A program made the translations under genes and the position numbers. Below, one piece after another: positions 47,901-59,236 of a DNA stretch of 64,000 nucleotides (positions within the stretch are counted from its first letter, which is position 1; each line of letters starts with the position of its first letter). The DNA lies in NCBI RefSeq assembly GCF_021134715.1, contig NC_060027.1, positions 3,286,001 to 3,350,000 of the forward strand, in the 5' to 3' direction. The notes under the pieces are model-generated. The model was not told where the DNA came from and ran no database searches. It was given only the letters and a program-made list of their open reading frames with translations. Origin of the DNA: Daphnia pulex (taxonomy: Eukaryota > Arthropoda > Branchiopoda > Diplostraca > Daphniidae).

Positions 47901-50900
47901 ACTTACTGAGAATTGGTTGAAATTATATTCCACCAGTCCATCAACGCGGTCGGTCGGGAATGAAAAATGGCGCGAAAGTGGAGAGCTCGAAAGAATAACG
48001 ACGTCCGCCATCGATTAGAACAAGACTAACAATGAATTGATTCGACCGGAGCTTGGTTGCAATTTTCAACAATAATTCAATATTATTATTGATTTTCATA
48101 GATAAATACCAAGAATATTTTTTTAATTAAATGTTTTAATTTGCTGACCATAATTTCATGATTGTGATTCAATATTTTCTAGAATTAAATTCATCGTGGT
48201 CTTTGACAACGTGGGTGGGTGAAAATATGGAAAAGGAGGGGTGAGTAAAGAAAAACTACCAATCACAGACCTCCTTTGCCCCACGTGTTCAATGCCAACG
48301 ATTCATTGAATTTGGAAACACTCAGAATTAAATCAGAATTGTGAAAGAATGGTCAGTAAATAGATAAATTTTTTAGTAAAAAATATTTATAATATTTATC
48401 TTTGAAATTAAAAATTTATATTTAATCATTGTTGAAAAATTGCAACAGAGCACCGGTCGAATCATCGGGGACCACTTCATTGTCAGTATTGTTCGTTCGT
48501 CAATGGAGGACGTCGTTGGCGCCTTTTTCATTCGCCACGCGTCGATCGATGGAGGAGACCCACACTGGATAATAAATTTGTCGTCCATTTCAAAGTAAGT
48601 TCTCCATTTCTAGCATGTTGTTTTTATTAGCTTTTATTGTGATGTCGATACATAAAACGAAAGGAAATGATTTGGTCATGGGTCGGGTCTGGGGGTCGAC
48701 ACCTTTCACGACCTGTTGGGATCCTCACCATTGGCAAAAGAAATCCCCCCCAAAAAATCATTCAATAATTCTCTCCTTTTTTTTTATTTTATTGGTGAAA
48801 AGAAACTATGAATAAGGAGCGAAAAAGATGTATGACATAAAAGTGTGTCTGTACACGTTGGACGAAAAAGAAGGGCGACACAGAGTCGCCGGGTGTCCCA
48901 AAAACCAGCCCGAAATTCTCTCGTGTATTATGTATATAATTTATATTATGATTCGGGTTTTTTTTTGTTTTTTCTTGTTTGCTGGTTTTTCCCTTCCAGT
49001 CGGTTAACTTTGTGAAGGGTTCAGCAATCTTGTATCTGCGATCCATTTCATTCAAAAAGACTTTTTGTATTTTTTGTTTTTTGTTTCGCCGTAAACGGGC
49101 AAGATCGGGGCGGCCCGTTTTTCTTTTGTTTTCTGGTTTTGTTTTGTCGTTGGGACGCGCGCGATACGATCGATGGTATGGAAAACAGTGAGGGGATAAA
49201 AAGAAGAACCAAAGAGAAAATGATCACGAAAGAATAACATTAGCAATATAGCCAGCCCAACAAAAAAATCAAAACTTTTTTTAATATTTTTACTTTTAAA
49301 AAGATCTCTACAAAGTTTTGTTTTTTCCCGAATCGGTAGCCATCACACAGCTGCTGCTGCTGCTGTGTTGTTGTTTTTCTTATTTATTTATTTTCATATT
49401 TTTGTGCGTGCGTGTGATGAATGAACTCGGTTCCATCATCTGACAGGTTTGCGGGGTTATCCGCACGGCTTTGCCCTAATCAACAAGGCATCCGCAGCAT
49501 ATTCAAAGAGGTTCGGCTTTTTAACATAATGAACGGGTTCGGCCCCCGAGAGATAGAGCGCACACACAGCTGTGTGCTCTCGTGTGTACTTCATAGACTT
49601 GACGGTGTCTATTCACGAAAAGAAAAAGAAGTCTGGCGCTTTTTTTGAAAATAATACACACCCGACACTCCCAAATGAGGCGGCAGAAAACCGAAATCAT
49701 CCACCAATCCGATTCGTTTTTGTAGATTAGAGAAATGGCCAAAAAGAAAAGAAAAATTTTAGTTTTGGTATTTTTTTTTTTCTTACTCTGCTGTTGGAGG
49801 CTAAAGTGGAGCCCTCGCAGCGGTTTGAGGCTCTTGAGTTGGAGGGCGTAGTCGACCATGGTGGGCAGTTGGGTGTCGAACAGGTCCTGGCGCTCGTCGT
49901 CGCTGAGCCAGGTGTCGACCACCTCATCGCAGAAAACGTCAAAGACTTTCTGGTCACCCAGAGTTTCCTCGTCCGGCTCCAAACTGGTACTGGAAGAAAA
50001 ACAAATGGATGGCATTATTCAATTTGAGATTTATTTGAAATTTATTTTTATTTGAAATTTTGAGCGCAGCTGCGTGGAGACGTTGGGAAAAAACGAGAAA
50101 AGTCACATTCTCTTTAGAGGAATTTTCTTTTGAAAAATGTTCAATGAGGGAAACAACTAATTTATAGACACGAGATGTAACCCATACGTATAAAGCAAAG
50201 TAGGTTCTGAATTCAAACTCTTTATTGGCTGTGCGTTGGCCCTTTGAATTCGCTCACAGTCGTGGTGGGTGGGCCATTATTATCATTCAGATCGGGTTGC
50301 ACAGACCAATTTCAGCAGTATAGATGTATATACTACGCACATTCAATCAAGGGCTGGTTCTCTCCTATGTGTGTGTGTTTAGTCTCTTTCTCTCTCTTTT
50401 GTCGCTCCATAACAAAGAAGTCCTTAATTCGGGACTCACGATTTCACGTTGTTGTTTGGCTGCTGCTGCTGCTGCCTCAAACAAAACAGCAGCAATTTCG
50501 GAAAAGAAAAGGAAAAATAAAACTCATTGTCATTTATATGAAAAAAAGAAAATAGCTTTGTATAGTATCTAGTGACGTAACACATAACATATCAGAGACA
50601 TATAAGAAACAACCATTCCCGGGGCTGCTGCTATGTAGTAGCCTCCGCTCTGCTGCTGGTCCGGGACCATACGGGCTTTTGTTCTGCGTGCAGTTTACAT
50701 ATTATACATCTATTTTTCTTTCCTTCTTTTAAAAGTCATCGTATAGTCTTTCTACCCCACCGTTTTTCTCTCTCTCTCTTTTCAAAATGTTTGCTTATTT
50801 ATTGTTACGATTATGCGTGCAGCAGTTTTTATTTTATGACGTTTCGAGGAAATGTTGAAAAGAAAAGAAGACGAAAAATGCGTTTGTTCTTTTGTTCCGG

Positions 50901-53900
50901 CGAATGAAAAATCATTTTCCTTTTGTTGATTTTTGTTTTTGGAGGAGTTGGTTCCTTTTATTTTATTTTATTTTTTGGCGAAATTTATTTGATTTCACAT
51001 TATTTTTATTCGGGAATGAGAGTTGTTGAAAGCAACAACTCTGAGCGTGCATTTGATACACGAGTTTTATTTACACTGCGACTATAATACAAAACTGGTG
51101 GCCGAGCCACTCACACACGCACACACATATGGACTGCGGACCTTGAAGTCACATTTCCAGCGAAACGGACAAGAGGGGAAAAGAAAAAATAATAATTTTT
51201 TATTTTATTACAAGAAGAAGAAAAAAATTATAAATATACATCTTTTTGGGTGTGCGATTGTGACGTGGAGGATATAACCTGAGAGAAAGAGAGGCAGAGA
51301 GGACGCGGTCAAACAGTTGAAGAGCGTTAGATGTTGTTGTTGTTGTTAGCTGCTGTGTTAGCCTAGCTGCTGAGCTGTTACTAGCGGCTCGAATTTATGG
51401 CGCAAAAAACTGACATTTACCAGATGGGCGTCGACCGCCCGATGTCTTTTTGACGCGCTTCTGCGTTTCAAAAATGGCTACGAGATATGAAGAAGAAGAA
51501 AGGCGAAATGTATATACTGTATAGCCCAAGAGAAGAAGAATTATACACGGCGTCTATAAAAATATATATTTATTTATATAGGTGCCGTGTGTGTGTGTGT
51601 GTGGTTCCTTTTGAGTTTCGGCTGGTCGCGATTTGTTAGCTAATGAGCTCCAAAAAGAAAAAAAGACAAAACTTTTTATTTTTATTTTTTGGCGCTTTTG
51701 TGTGTGTCCTTTCCCAGTCACTCCACCCGTCATAACACCGCCGACCCATTCTAATCAATTATCTCGAACTAGTAAAAATAAAAAAAAACCTTGAGAAAAA
51801 ATAAAAACGTCCCCGACAACACCAATAAGGAATCGCCAAAAAGACCAACTAAATCTAAAAATGAATTTTTAAAACTAATAATTCAAAAATCAAAAGAAAT
51901 ACATTTTGCCAAACAATCTCAAAGAATCAGATAAGCAACCCCCTCCGACAACAAAAAACTATATGGTAGCCACATAACAACCCAGCAGCACTAAACAACA
52001 TGAGCCGCTGTTGTTGTTGTCTAAATATTTCTTTTGATGTCGATTCATCGACCCCCAAGTTATTTGATTTTTTTCCTTTTTTTTTTTACTCTGTAGGAAA
52101 AGGCCGAATTTACGAGCGTGAAGAACATTTCAACCGATCTCGAACGAACGAACGAACGAACGAAAAAAGAACGCGTTAAGGAGGTGAAATGGTTTGTTGT
52201 TTTCTTCTTTTCGGTTGTTGTTGTTGTCGAGCTGCTGGAACAGCAACACCATTCATAGCTATTTACCCGTTGGTGTGTGTGTGTGTTGTGTAGCATTCTG
52301 GGCACGTCGTCTATATACCTATAGCTGCTGCTTTTGTTGGCCCGTTTATTTGGGTTTGAAGCTCGCATTTGTGTGTAGATTTCCCGCGACTGGTTTACAC
52401 GCAGGAACCTTTTTTTGTTTTTCCTTTCTCACCGCTCGTTGACCTTTTAATTCTTTGTCGGGTTTTGTTTAATTTTCACAAGTCCCAAGTGTTTGCCCGC
52501 GTGTCGTTATTGTCGTTCTCTTTTACTTATCTGGAAGAAATTGCGCCCGCATAATAATAACGGCGAAGGTTATGTGACTGCGCCATTTCGGGTCCCGAAT
52601 CGCTGCCAAAAAACTTGGCTCGATTAGTCCAGTAGTATGAACTCCCTTTTATTTCGCTGGAGCTCTTCTTCTTCGCAGAGCGAAATAAAAAGAGGTTCCT
52701 CTCTCTCAAATGACGGCCAGCAACGCCAAATACATCTCTATATAATAACGTCTTAAAAGAAGAAGAAGAAAAACCGACCTAACGGCCTTATAAGGAGCTC
52801 GACTTTTTCTTTTTTTGGTGTGGGGGAGTTGTGTGCGATTGTTTTTTGTCTTTTTTTTTTCTTGTCCGTTTGTTTGAAAATGGGGAGAGAGTGTAGTGGG
52901 TTTAGGTTCTAGTGATACTTTCGGGTAGAATCTCAACCAAAGTATCGAATCGAAAAAAGAGAAAAGTGCTGGGAATCGAAATATGTGCGCACAGTTGGTT
53001 TTGGGTTCAGTCTCTGTTGGGACATGAGGAATGAAGGCGGGATATAACGTGCCAAGTGTTCAACAACAAGGTAGAAAGGCAGAGGTGATGATGAAAGGGA
53101 TTGAAATGGGTTCCCCCAGCAACTCTCATTCCCATAAGAGAGAGATTTCATATTTATGATGGCGCATCTATAAACATTTGAAAAAGAAGAATTTTGTTTC
53201 TTCTTCTCTTTATACACACACGCGTATAGGTCGTCGTCGTCGAAAAAGTTTAATCGCGTGCCAGGATTGCCACAGCCCCGAACGAGCTCTGAGAAAAAGT
53301 AAAAAAACCTTACTGGTTTCATCCATTTCCAATCGATAGAGATTCCCATCTCTCGTTCGGGAAATGAAACAGTCCCGCAACAACAACAACAACAACCAAC
53401 CCAAAAGAAGAATAGAGAGAAAGAGATAAAAAGGTGATTTGATCGCGCTATGCCGCGCCCGGCAGGGGGAACTCTTTTGAAAAATAAAAGAGATAAGAGA
53501 ACATCAACAAAAGAGTCGCGGATATTTACGACGGCCATCAGTCGCCACAGTTCAGTTTGATTTGTTTTTTTGTTTTTGTTTTTCTTTATTTTTTTCAGTT
53601 GATTTCGTCTTTTTATTCCTGGCAATTTTATTTTTTTCGAGCGTTATCGACACTGGGCGAAAATTGCGTTTTGGGTCCGTCCCAAATGCAAATTATCCAA
53701 TTCCAATTGCATCGCGCCATTTCAAATTCGATCAAAATCAAATGCTGACCAAATCAAATAGCTCGATCGTGACGCGGGTGCTAGTTATTCCAGTTCATTG
53801 AACCGGTCACATCAAAACACATCCGGACGGCCGCCACTGGGGTGATTAATGAGACTCAATTGGATTTTTATTTTAACGTGTGCGCAAAATATGTCTGGTC

Positions 53901-54340
53901 CGTGTAATTGACCGTGTTGAAAACTCGTATCCGGGACACCTCTCTCTACATGTGTGTGTCCACTCGACAGTTATGGGTGGGTAATAAGGACTTTTTGTGC
54001 TGGGATGAACATTAGCAATTGAGTCGACTGGACAAGAAAAATGACAAGGTGAAATTCCCCTTATCCCCCCCCCCCTGGTTTTATTTGAACGCGGATGTGA
54101 AGGTGACGGTGCGAAAATGACGACACCAGCAAACGTCAAAATAAAAATTCAAAAAAGAAAAATAATAATTTCCGAGTGATGAATAGAGGACACTTTTTTT
54201 TTTTACTTGCATAAATTGTAGATCTTGAGCAGGGCGTCTTTGAGCTGGACGGCCGTCCGCACTTCCCGTTTCATGGCGTTCAGGTGACGCTGGAGCGTTG
54301 GCCAGGTGGGCAAATCGCACGGTAGGAGCACCAGCGCCAT
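29962..54340 (-). CDS. PARG-like protein with degenerate catalytic motif and about 955-residue insertion
   Basis: Thirteen minus-strand exons join without a phase break to 1,492 residues: 54340-54207, 49989-49787, 42047-41903, 40985-40892, 37798-37550, 36288-36070, 34700-34433, 34359-33798, 33734-33523, 33454-32544, 31878-30898, 30527-30321 and 30255-29962. The PARG family (poly(ADP-ribose) glycohydrolase) is recognised from ordered blocks: VLLPCDLPTWP near the N-terminus, LPTMVDYALQL, ASLVAHAFFSTFPRR, LRSVLHYFQRL with GHVTFARQ, IRVCFASRRIGG, ELNKAYLGF (to residue 388) and TGNWGCG (from 1351), then RQWTVGDLAGALLRYC. The signature GGG-X6-8-QEE reads IGGTFLDDGTSQEC (264-277), so the second glutamate, needed for catalysis, is Cys. 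The region 389-1345 is Ser/Gln/Ala-rich and likely disordered. Exon 10 may be split at a GTGAGT at 32948. Probably a nuclear or cytosolic pseudoenzyme that could still bind ADP-ribose; hydrolysis is unlikely. Introns reach 7.7 kb and are rich in simple repeats. Confidence 0.85.
35190..35199. promoter_or_regulatory. perfect CArG box (CCTTATAAGG)
   Basis: A palindromic serum-response-factor type site in the intron between exons 6 and 7 of the PARG-like gene. It lies next to a TATATAA (about 35177) and a GGGGCGGG GC-box (35198-35205). The cluster resembles a promoter, possibly of a shorter isoform. Confidence 0.45.
40852..40873. repeat. GT microsatellite
   Basis: About eleven GT units, 19 bases past the donor of exon 4 of the PARG-like gene. 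Confidence 0.9.
41500..41519. repeat. poly-T run
   Basis: About twenty T inside the intron between exons 3 and 4 of the PARG-like gene. Confidence 0.9.
44563..44585. repeat. GAC microsatellite
   Basis: About seven GAC/ACG units in the second intron of the PARG-like gene. Confidence 0.85.
47332..47341. promoter_or_regulatory. perfect CArG box (CCTTATAAGG)
   Basis: Same 10-bp site inside the large second intron of the PARG-like gene, just after a GGT repeat. Confidence 0.4.
52786..52795. promoter_or_regulatory. perfect CArG box (CCTTATAAGG)
   Basis: Third copy, in the first intron of the PARG-like gene, followed by GAGCTC. A one-mismatch version (TCTTATAAGG) lies at 42425. Confidence 0.4.
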
Positions 54341-54934
54341 CTCCAAGTCGATCCTTTCACCGCTTCAAGCGCTCACCCAAATATCATCCGCCTCAACAAC
54401 AACAACGGCCAACAACTCGACGGACCCAATTTTTTTTTCTGTCCACCGCCCAGCAATCTGGTTCAATTATCTTTTAGCACATCCAAAAAGATGATTTCTT
54501 CTTTTTTTTTTCGGCCAGCGCAGGGCCAGCCAAAGTTCGTTCGGTACAAACGGACGAGATCTAAGAAACACGGCGAATCACAGGCTCACATCATTTCGCA
54601 CTACTAAACTTTGGAGACGGACATTTCGACTGCGGAGATTTTCAAACTGGAAACTGGTTTGTAGTGTGATAGCCTTGCAGTGTGTCCGGTCAGTGACTGT
54701 GCAAAGGAGGTAGAAGAAACGGACCGATGCTGCCCGACACAACTGACGATGGTGTCCGACACGAGCCGTCTGCCTTCTGCCCGTTTGTTGCGGGACCTCC
54801 CTCCCTCTCTCTCTTTTGGCTGTTCTGTTGCAGTGCATACGTGCTTATACCCATAGAGCTCCTGCCCAGCTTCTCTGTCTCCTTCTCCATCCTTCCTTCT
54901 CTCTCTATTCCTTCTTAGCCGAAACGACTTATTT

Positions 54935-54944
54935 TTATAAATAG
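54935..54944 (-). promoter_or_regulatory. MEF2-type site upstream of the PARG-like gene
   Basis: CTATTTATAA on the minus strand fits the MEF2 consensus YTAWWWWTAR. It lies about 600 bp upstream of the start codon at 54340 in the presumed promoter or leader region. Prediction from consensus only. Confidence 0.3.
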
Positions 54945-55714
54945 ATCCCGGGAGAGCCAACCGACGAAGAAGAAGTAGAAGGGAGGTCGTTCGTCTAAAG
55001 GACTCACGCTCGCTCACTCTCTTTTCTGATTCTTTTCGTTTATTCTCTCTCTCTTTGATTTCTTTTCCTTCTTCTTCTTCTCTTGTGTTTTCTTAGCGTT
55101 CGTTCGTTTCTGAGCTGGGCGGCGTCGGCACTGCTGCCCGGCTCCCGTCCAGCAGCACAAGCAACAGCAGCGCATTCTTCAATTTTCTTGTTGTGTCTCT
55201 CGGGCCAATTAAACCTCGCTGGTTATGCCGTGGGTTTTTAAAAGGACCCCCCCTTTTTTTGTCTTTTGACTTGTACGGGTGGAGAGGGGGGTCGTGTATA
55301 GTCACGGGCAACTGTGTTTTTACCAATTTTTTTTTGCCCGGCCAGCAGCAGCAGCAGCCGGCGGAGAATGGCGCCAACATCGTCACCTCGTTGTCGCCAA
55401 GGATATCAAAACGTCCGGACTATTTTATTTTTATTTTTATTTTTCTTTTCTGTTTTGGCGAAACGGGTAATCTTGTGTTTCGCCCAGCACCAGCACATCC
55501 TTGTTATTTTCTCGTTTTACAATTTCGGGGGTCTTGTGTGTGTGTGTCGCTTGTCGCCGTGATCGTTTCAATTGTAAACGTCGCGGACGGCCGTCGTTTT
55601 TCGTGACGGATAACACACAAAATCACGGCCAGAAAGAAAGAAAAAAAGAAGAGTTTCCAGTGTTTTGCCCCGTCTCGTCTTTCTCCATCTGTTTTTAGAC
55701 GGACGTGTATACAC

Positions 55715-55743
<29 letters not shown>
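55715..55743. repeat. CA microsatellite
   Basis: About fourteen CA units upstream of the PARG-like gene. Confidence 0.9.
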
Positions 55744-55745
<2 letters not shown>

Positions 55746-58700
55746 GTAACAGTAGATGACACTGGGGCTGAGCCGGTGACAGCAACAAAACAACTTTAAA
55801 TAGATTAACCCCCCCAACCGAAAAAGAACCTAGCTTGTCGCTTCGACTATCCTTAAACCCATCAAAATAAAAGGGGCCTATGAATAAACTAGAATTCTAA
55901 ATTTATTTTAATTACAGGGGCCGCAGTGTACGGTGCGTTCAAAAAATTCTCCTATCCGTTTTCACCGGGTTATTGGTTTTTTTAAATATTATTACGGCGG
56001 GAGAAAATGTTGAATATCCTGGCGGGGAAAAGTCAAAAGTCAAAATGTTTTAATTCTAAATAAGATGTGGCAGGTGTCAGGGCTCTGTCATAATCCATGT
56101 TCCACCAGCTTCCAGACATCCGCCAGTTTTTTATTTTATTTTATTTTTTTACTTTTTTCGGGACTTGTCAAAACGGACGGCGGGACTCTCACGGACATGT
56201 GTCTGAAAAAGTGGAAAACCGATCCCGTCCCTTTTTGCTTTAAATTTAAAAAGAAAAAATTGACTGGGAAATCTTGAAAAAGTTGACGTTACACGTCAAA
56301 ATAATAAACGAGATGGCGCGCCGAAACTTTTGAAATCTTCTTTTCCCGAAAATAACTAAATCAAAAAGGCGGAACTTGTATTATCGTCGTGACTTGGCTG
56401 GCCGAAATGGCTTTAACGTGCGCCCGCTGATTTGTTTTAAAATAAATGATTGAGATTTGCAAACGTGTTTTGATCGGCTGTGTGACGCCTCGATCGAATC
56501 CGAAACGCAATTAAATATTTTGACCCTTTATTTTCCCGCGTTCACATTTCGTCACGCGATGACGACACATTAGTGAATTTAAAAATAATGAATATCAACC
56601 ACGTCCAAGTCATAATTACAGTGACTCATTTTTAGTGCGACACTCGATGGTCGAGCAGTTGCGCAATGAAGTCGTCGTCATAATAATGATCGTTCATTTC
56701 ATGTCTAAGATGATGGTGTTATTTTCAATGTAACGGGGCGTTTTTTGTAATTGGTAACACGCAAAGAGGGCGGAACGCGTCGTCTTGGAAAAGTGGAATG
56801 ATTACATTCGATGTAATTAAAGGAAATTGGATTTCACAAAAAAAAAAAACTAAAATTAAACGCGGGTATCCTCCCAAGTTTCTCGTTGGCACCGTCAAAA
56901 GTCACGAACTTATTCGAACGAAGAATCGATTCAAACCATTTTCGAACTCAGCTGCAAGTTTTAAAAATTTAAAAATTGTTTTTAAAAAATCCGGGTCATA
57001 TTTTTTGACGGTTTTATTTTTTTTCAAACAGCCGTACGGTACGCAACATTGGCGTCGGTTTTTCTTTGAGTGGAAGGGAGTTTTCGCATGCGACGCGGGA
57101 CTTCCCACGACGCCTCCTCCTCCTCCCAGTATAGATCCACATCCACCATCTTCTATCTATCTATGTAGAAGCGGGTGAAAGAAGGGTGGTATATCTACCG
57201 TACACAACATCCGTCATGGAAGGAAATGACATTGAATCTCTGGCGCCCGCCAGCGATATCATCTTGCAGCAGAGCCTTTGACGTGTCGTCCCAAAAATAA
57301 ACGACACCTCACGCCCAAAATCTTGCTCTTGCAGTTGCCATTGCACAAAATCCCAATCCAAGCCCAAAAGAAAAATGTCCGGATTCCCTCTACCGGGTGG
57401 GATAATTGAATCGTGTCGATTGCGTCTTGTTTTTTCCCTTTCTAAAAATTGCGTTGCCCCTAGCAACGACACACAGCTTAAAATGTAATATACCAACAAG
57501 TTGGGGTTTGAGATATGGGCGAGTTGTTAGTCCGTCTCGCCAAGATGGTGCCAATAAAAATCGAGGCATAGAAACACACACACGACCATTTTACCGTATC
57601 AATCACGTAGTCAAGAATATTCGCCGTAAAGGGGGGGTGGTTGGGGGGGGGGCCTTGTATATAAATATAGCCGAAGGTATTTATAAATATGTGACATACC
57701 AAGACGTCTGGAATGTTTTTCGACCGATTCCGTGCTGGTGGCATTGAATTCAATGTCAATCGGTGGGTGCGCCGTCGCTGCTTGCCGCTGCGGTTGTGGC
57801 CGTCTCACACGCAAAAATGTTCGGTTCTATTATCATCTCTCGTTATCTTTTAGTAGCTGTTTTATTTTATTTTTTTTAATTATTAGAAATAATGAAGTGG
57901 AATGAAGTGGAATGAAACGAACATTGGGGTGGTGTTTGGTTTTTTTGGGTCCGGCGGTTGTCCCGCACGACTTGTACAATTATGTATTATGGAATGATCT
58001 CTTCCGCATCGCCAAATCTCTTGATACAAATCCAAATAATGAGATAGAAAAAGGTATAGAAGAATGTAAGATGTAGAGAGAGAGAGATGAGAGTTTTTCA
58101 AAAGAAAATTTCATAAATGGTCGGTGAGGAAATGGGGTGGTTAACTCTCATTTTTTTAAATATATATGTTAAGGTTGTGTACAAATTCAGTTGGTCTCCT
58201 CCCTTGCCCGTCGTCTGTCTGTGTAGTAGGTGTGTAGTGTAGTGTGTAGTGTAAGTATGTAAATGTCTTGTGTGTGTGTGTGTGAATAAATAATAGAAAT
58301 GTATATATCAAACCGCCCCAGAAGGATGTAAAAGATCAAAAGAAAGCCATACTTAACGGGAAAAAATTCGGAAAACATTTTCAGAATTCTGCCCGGTGGC
58401 GGAACAAAACCCAAAGAGACAGAGAGAGATAAATAAATAAATAGATATTTTTGAAAAATAAAATGGAAAAGTGCTCGGTATCCAACCGACCGAAAAAATA
58501 ATCAAAAAATGAAAAGAAGAAGAAGAAGATCAAAATGAGATTATAGGAGGAGATGTAATTGAAGGCATTTTTTGAGCATATATCGAATACGCAACGAGAT
58601 AGAGACTTGATGGGGGAAGGAAATTAGAAAAATGGTGTCCGGCGGTGTATAGGTGTGTATAAGGTGTAGGAGGAGGAGGAATAAATTAAAAAAAATAAAC

Positions 58701-59236
58701 GAGACAAACCCTTTTGCGTTTCGGGGAAACTTAATTAAAACACCCAATATTAGAAAGGAAGGAAGAAAAAACCCATACAAATTTTGTTTTTGTAACATAA
58801 ATGAAATCAAAAGATGATGGGAGAAATCCAGCCGATAGCGATTACTTCATCTTAGTCAATAACTCTCGATCGAGAATCGCCCATTCTAGACATCTCCTCA
58901 TCAAAAGAGTTTTGTGTGTTAAATCAAACTGAATTCAATCAATAAAAACCTCATTTAACCGGTCCAGCAGATGATTTCAAATAGAGCCAAAAAAGAAAGA
59001 AAAGAGATAGAGAGAACTGGACAATGCCAAGATTCCAAATGAATACGACTCAATGTAGGGAGGGGGGGCTCGTCTAATGAAATTTAAAAATAACAATATT
59101 AATTAAGTGGATTAAAAATTAATTTTTGTTGGTTTGTCCCGTCTCGTCCTATTCGTTGTGTTTGAGTCTTAGTGGTTGTTAGTTGAACTTTTAAAATATT
59201 TAATCAGCTTCATTTGTTTTATTTTGTTTGTTTCTT

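Larger units (their letters stand above)
54341..59236. other. promoter side of PARG-like gene and 3' side of ZP gene
   Basis: No coding exon was recognised in this 4.9-kb stretch. The part next to 54340 probably holds the leader and promoter of the PARG-like gene; CT-rich tracts, poly-C (54065-54077 just inside the gene), poly-G (57631-57652) and CA repeats are frequent. The part below 59236 is the 3' region of the ZP gene and has an AATAAA on the minus strand near 59220. Confidence 0.5.

Noticed and set aside
48420-48588. Minus-strand frame MDDKFIIQCGSPPS...
   Set aside because: Protein-like composition but no family and no matching splice sites to the surrounding exons.
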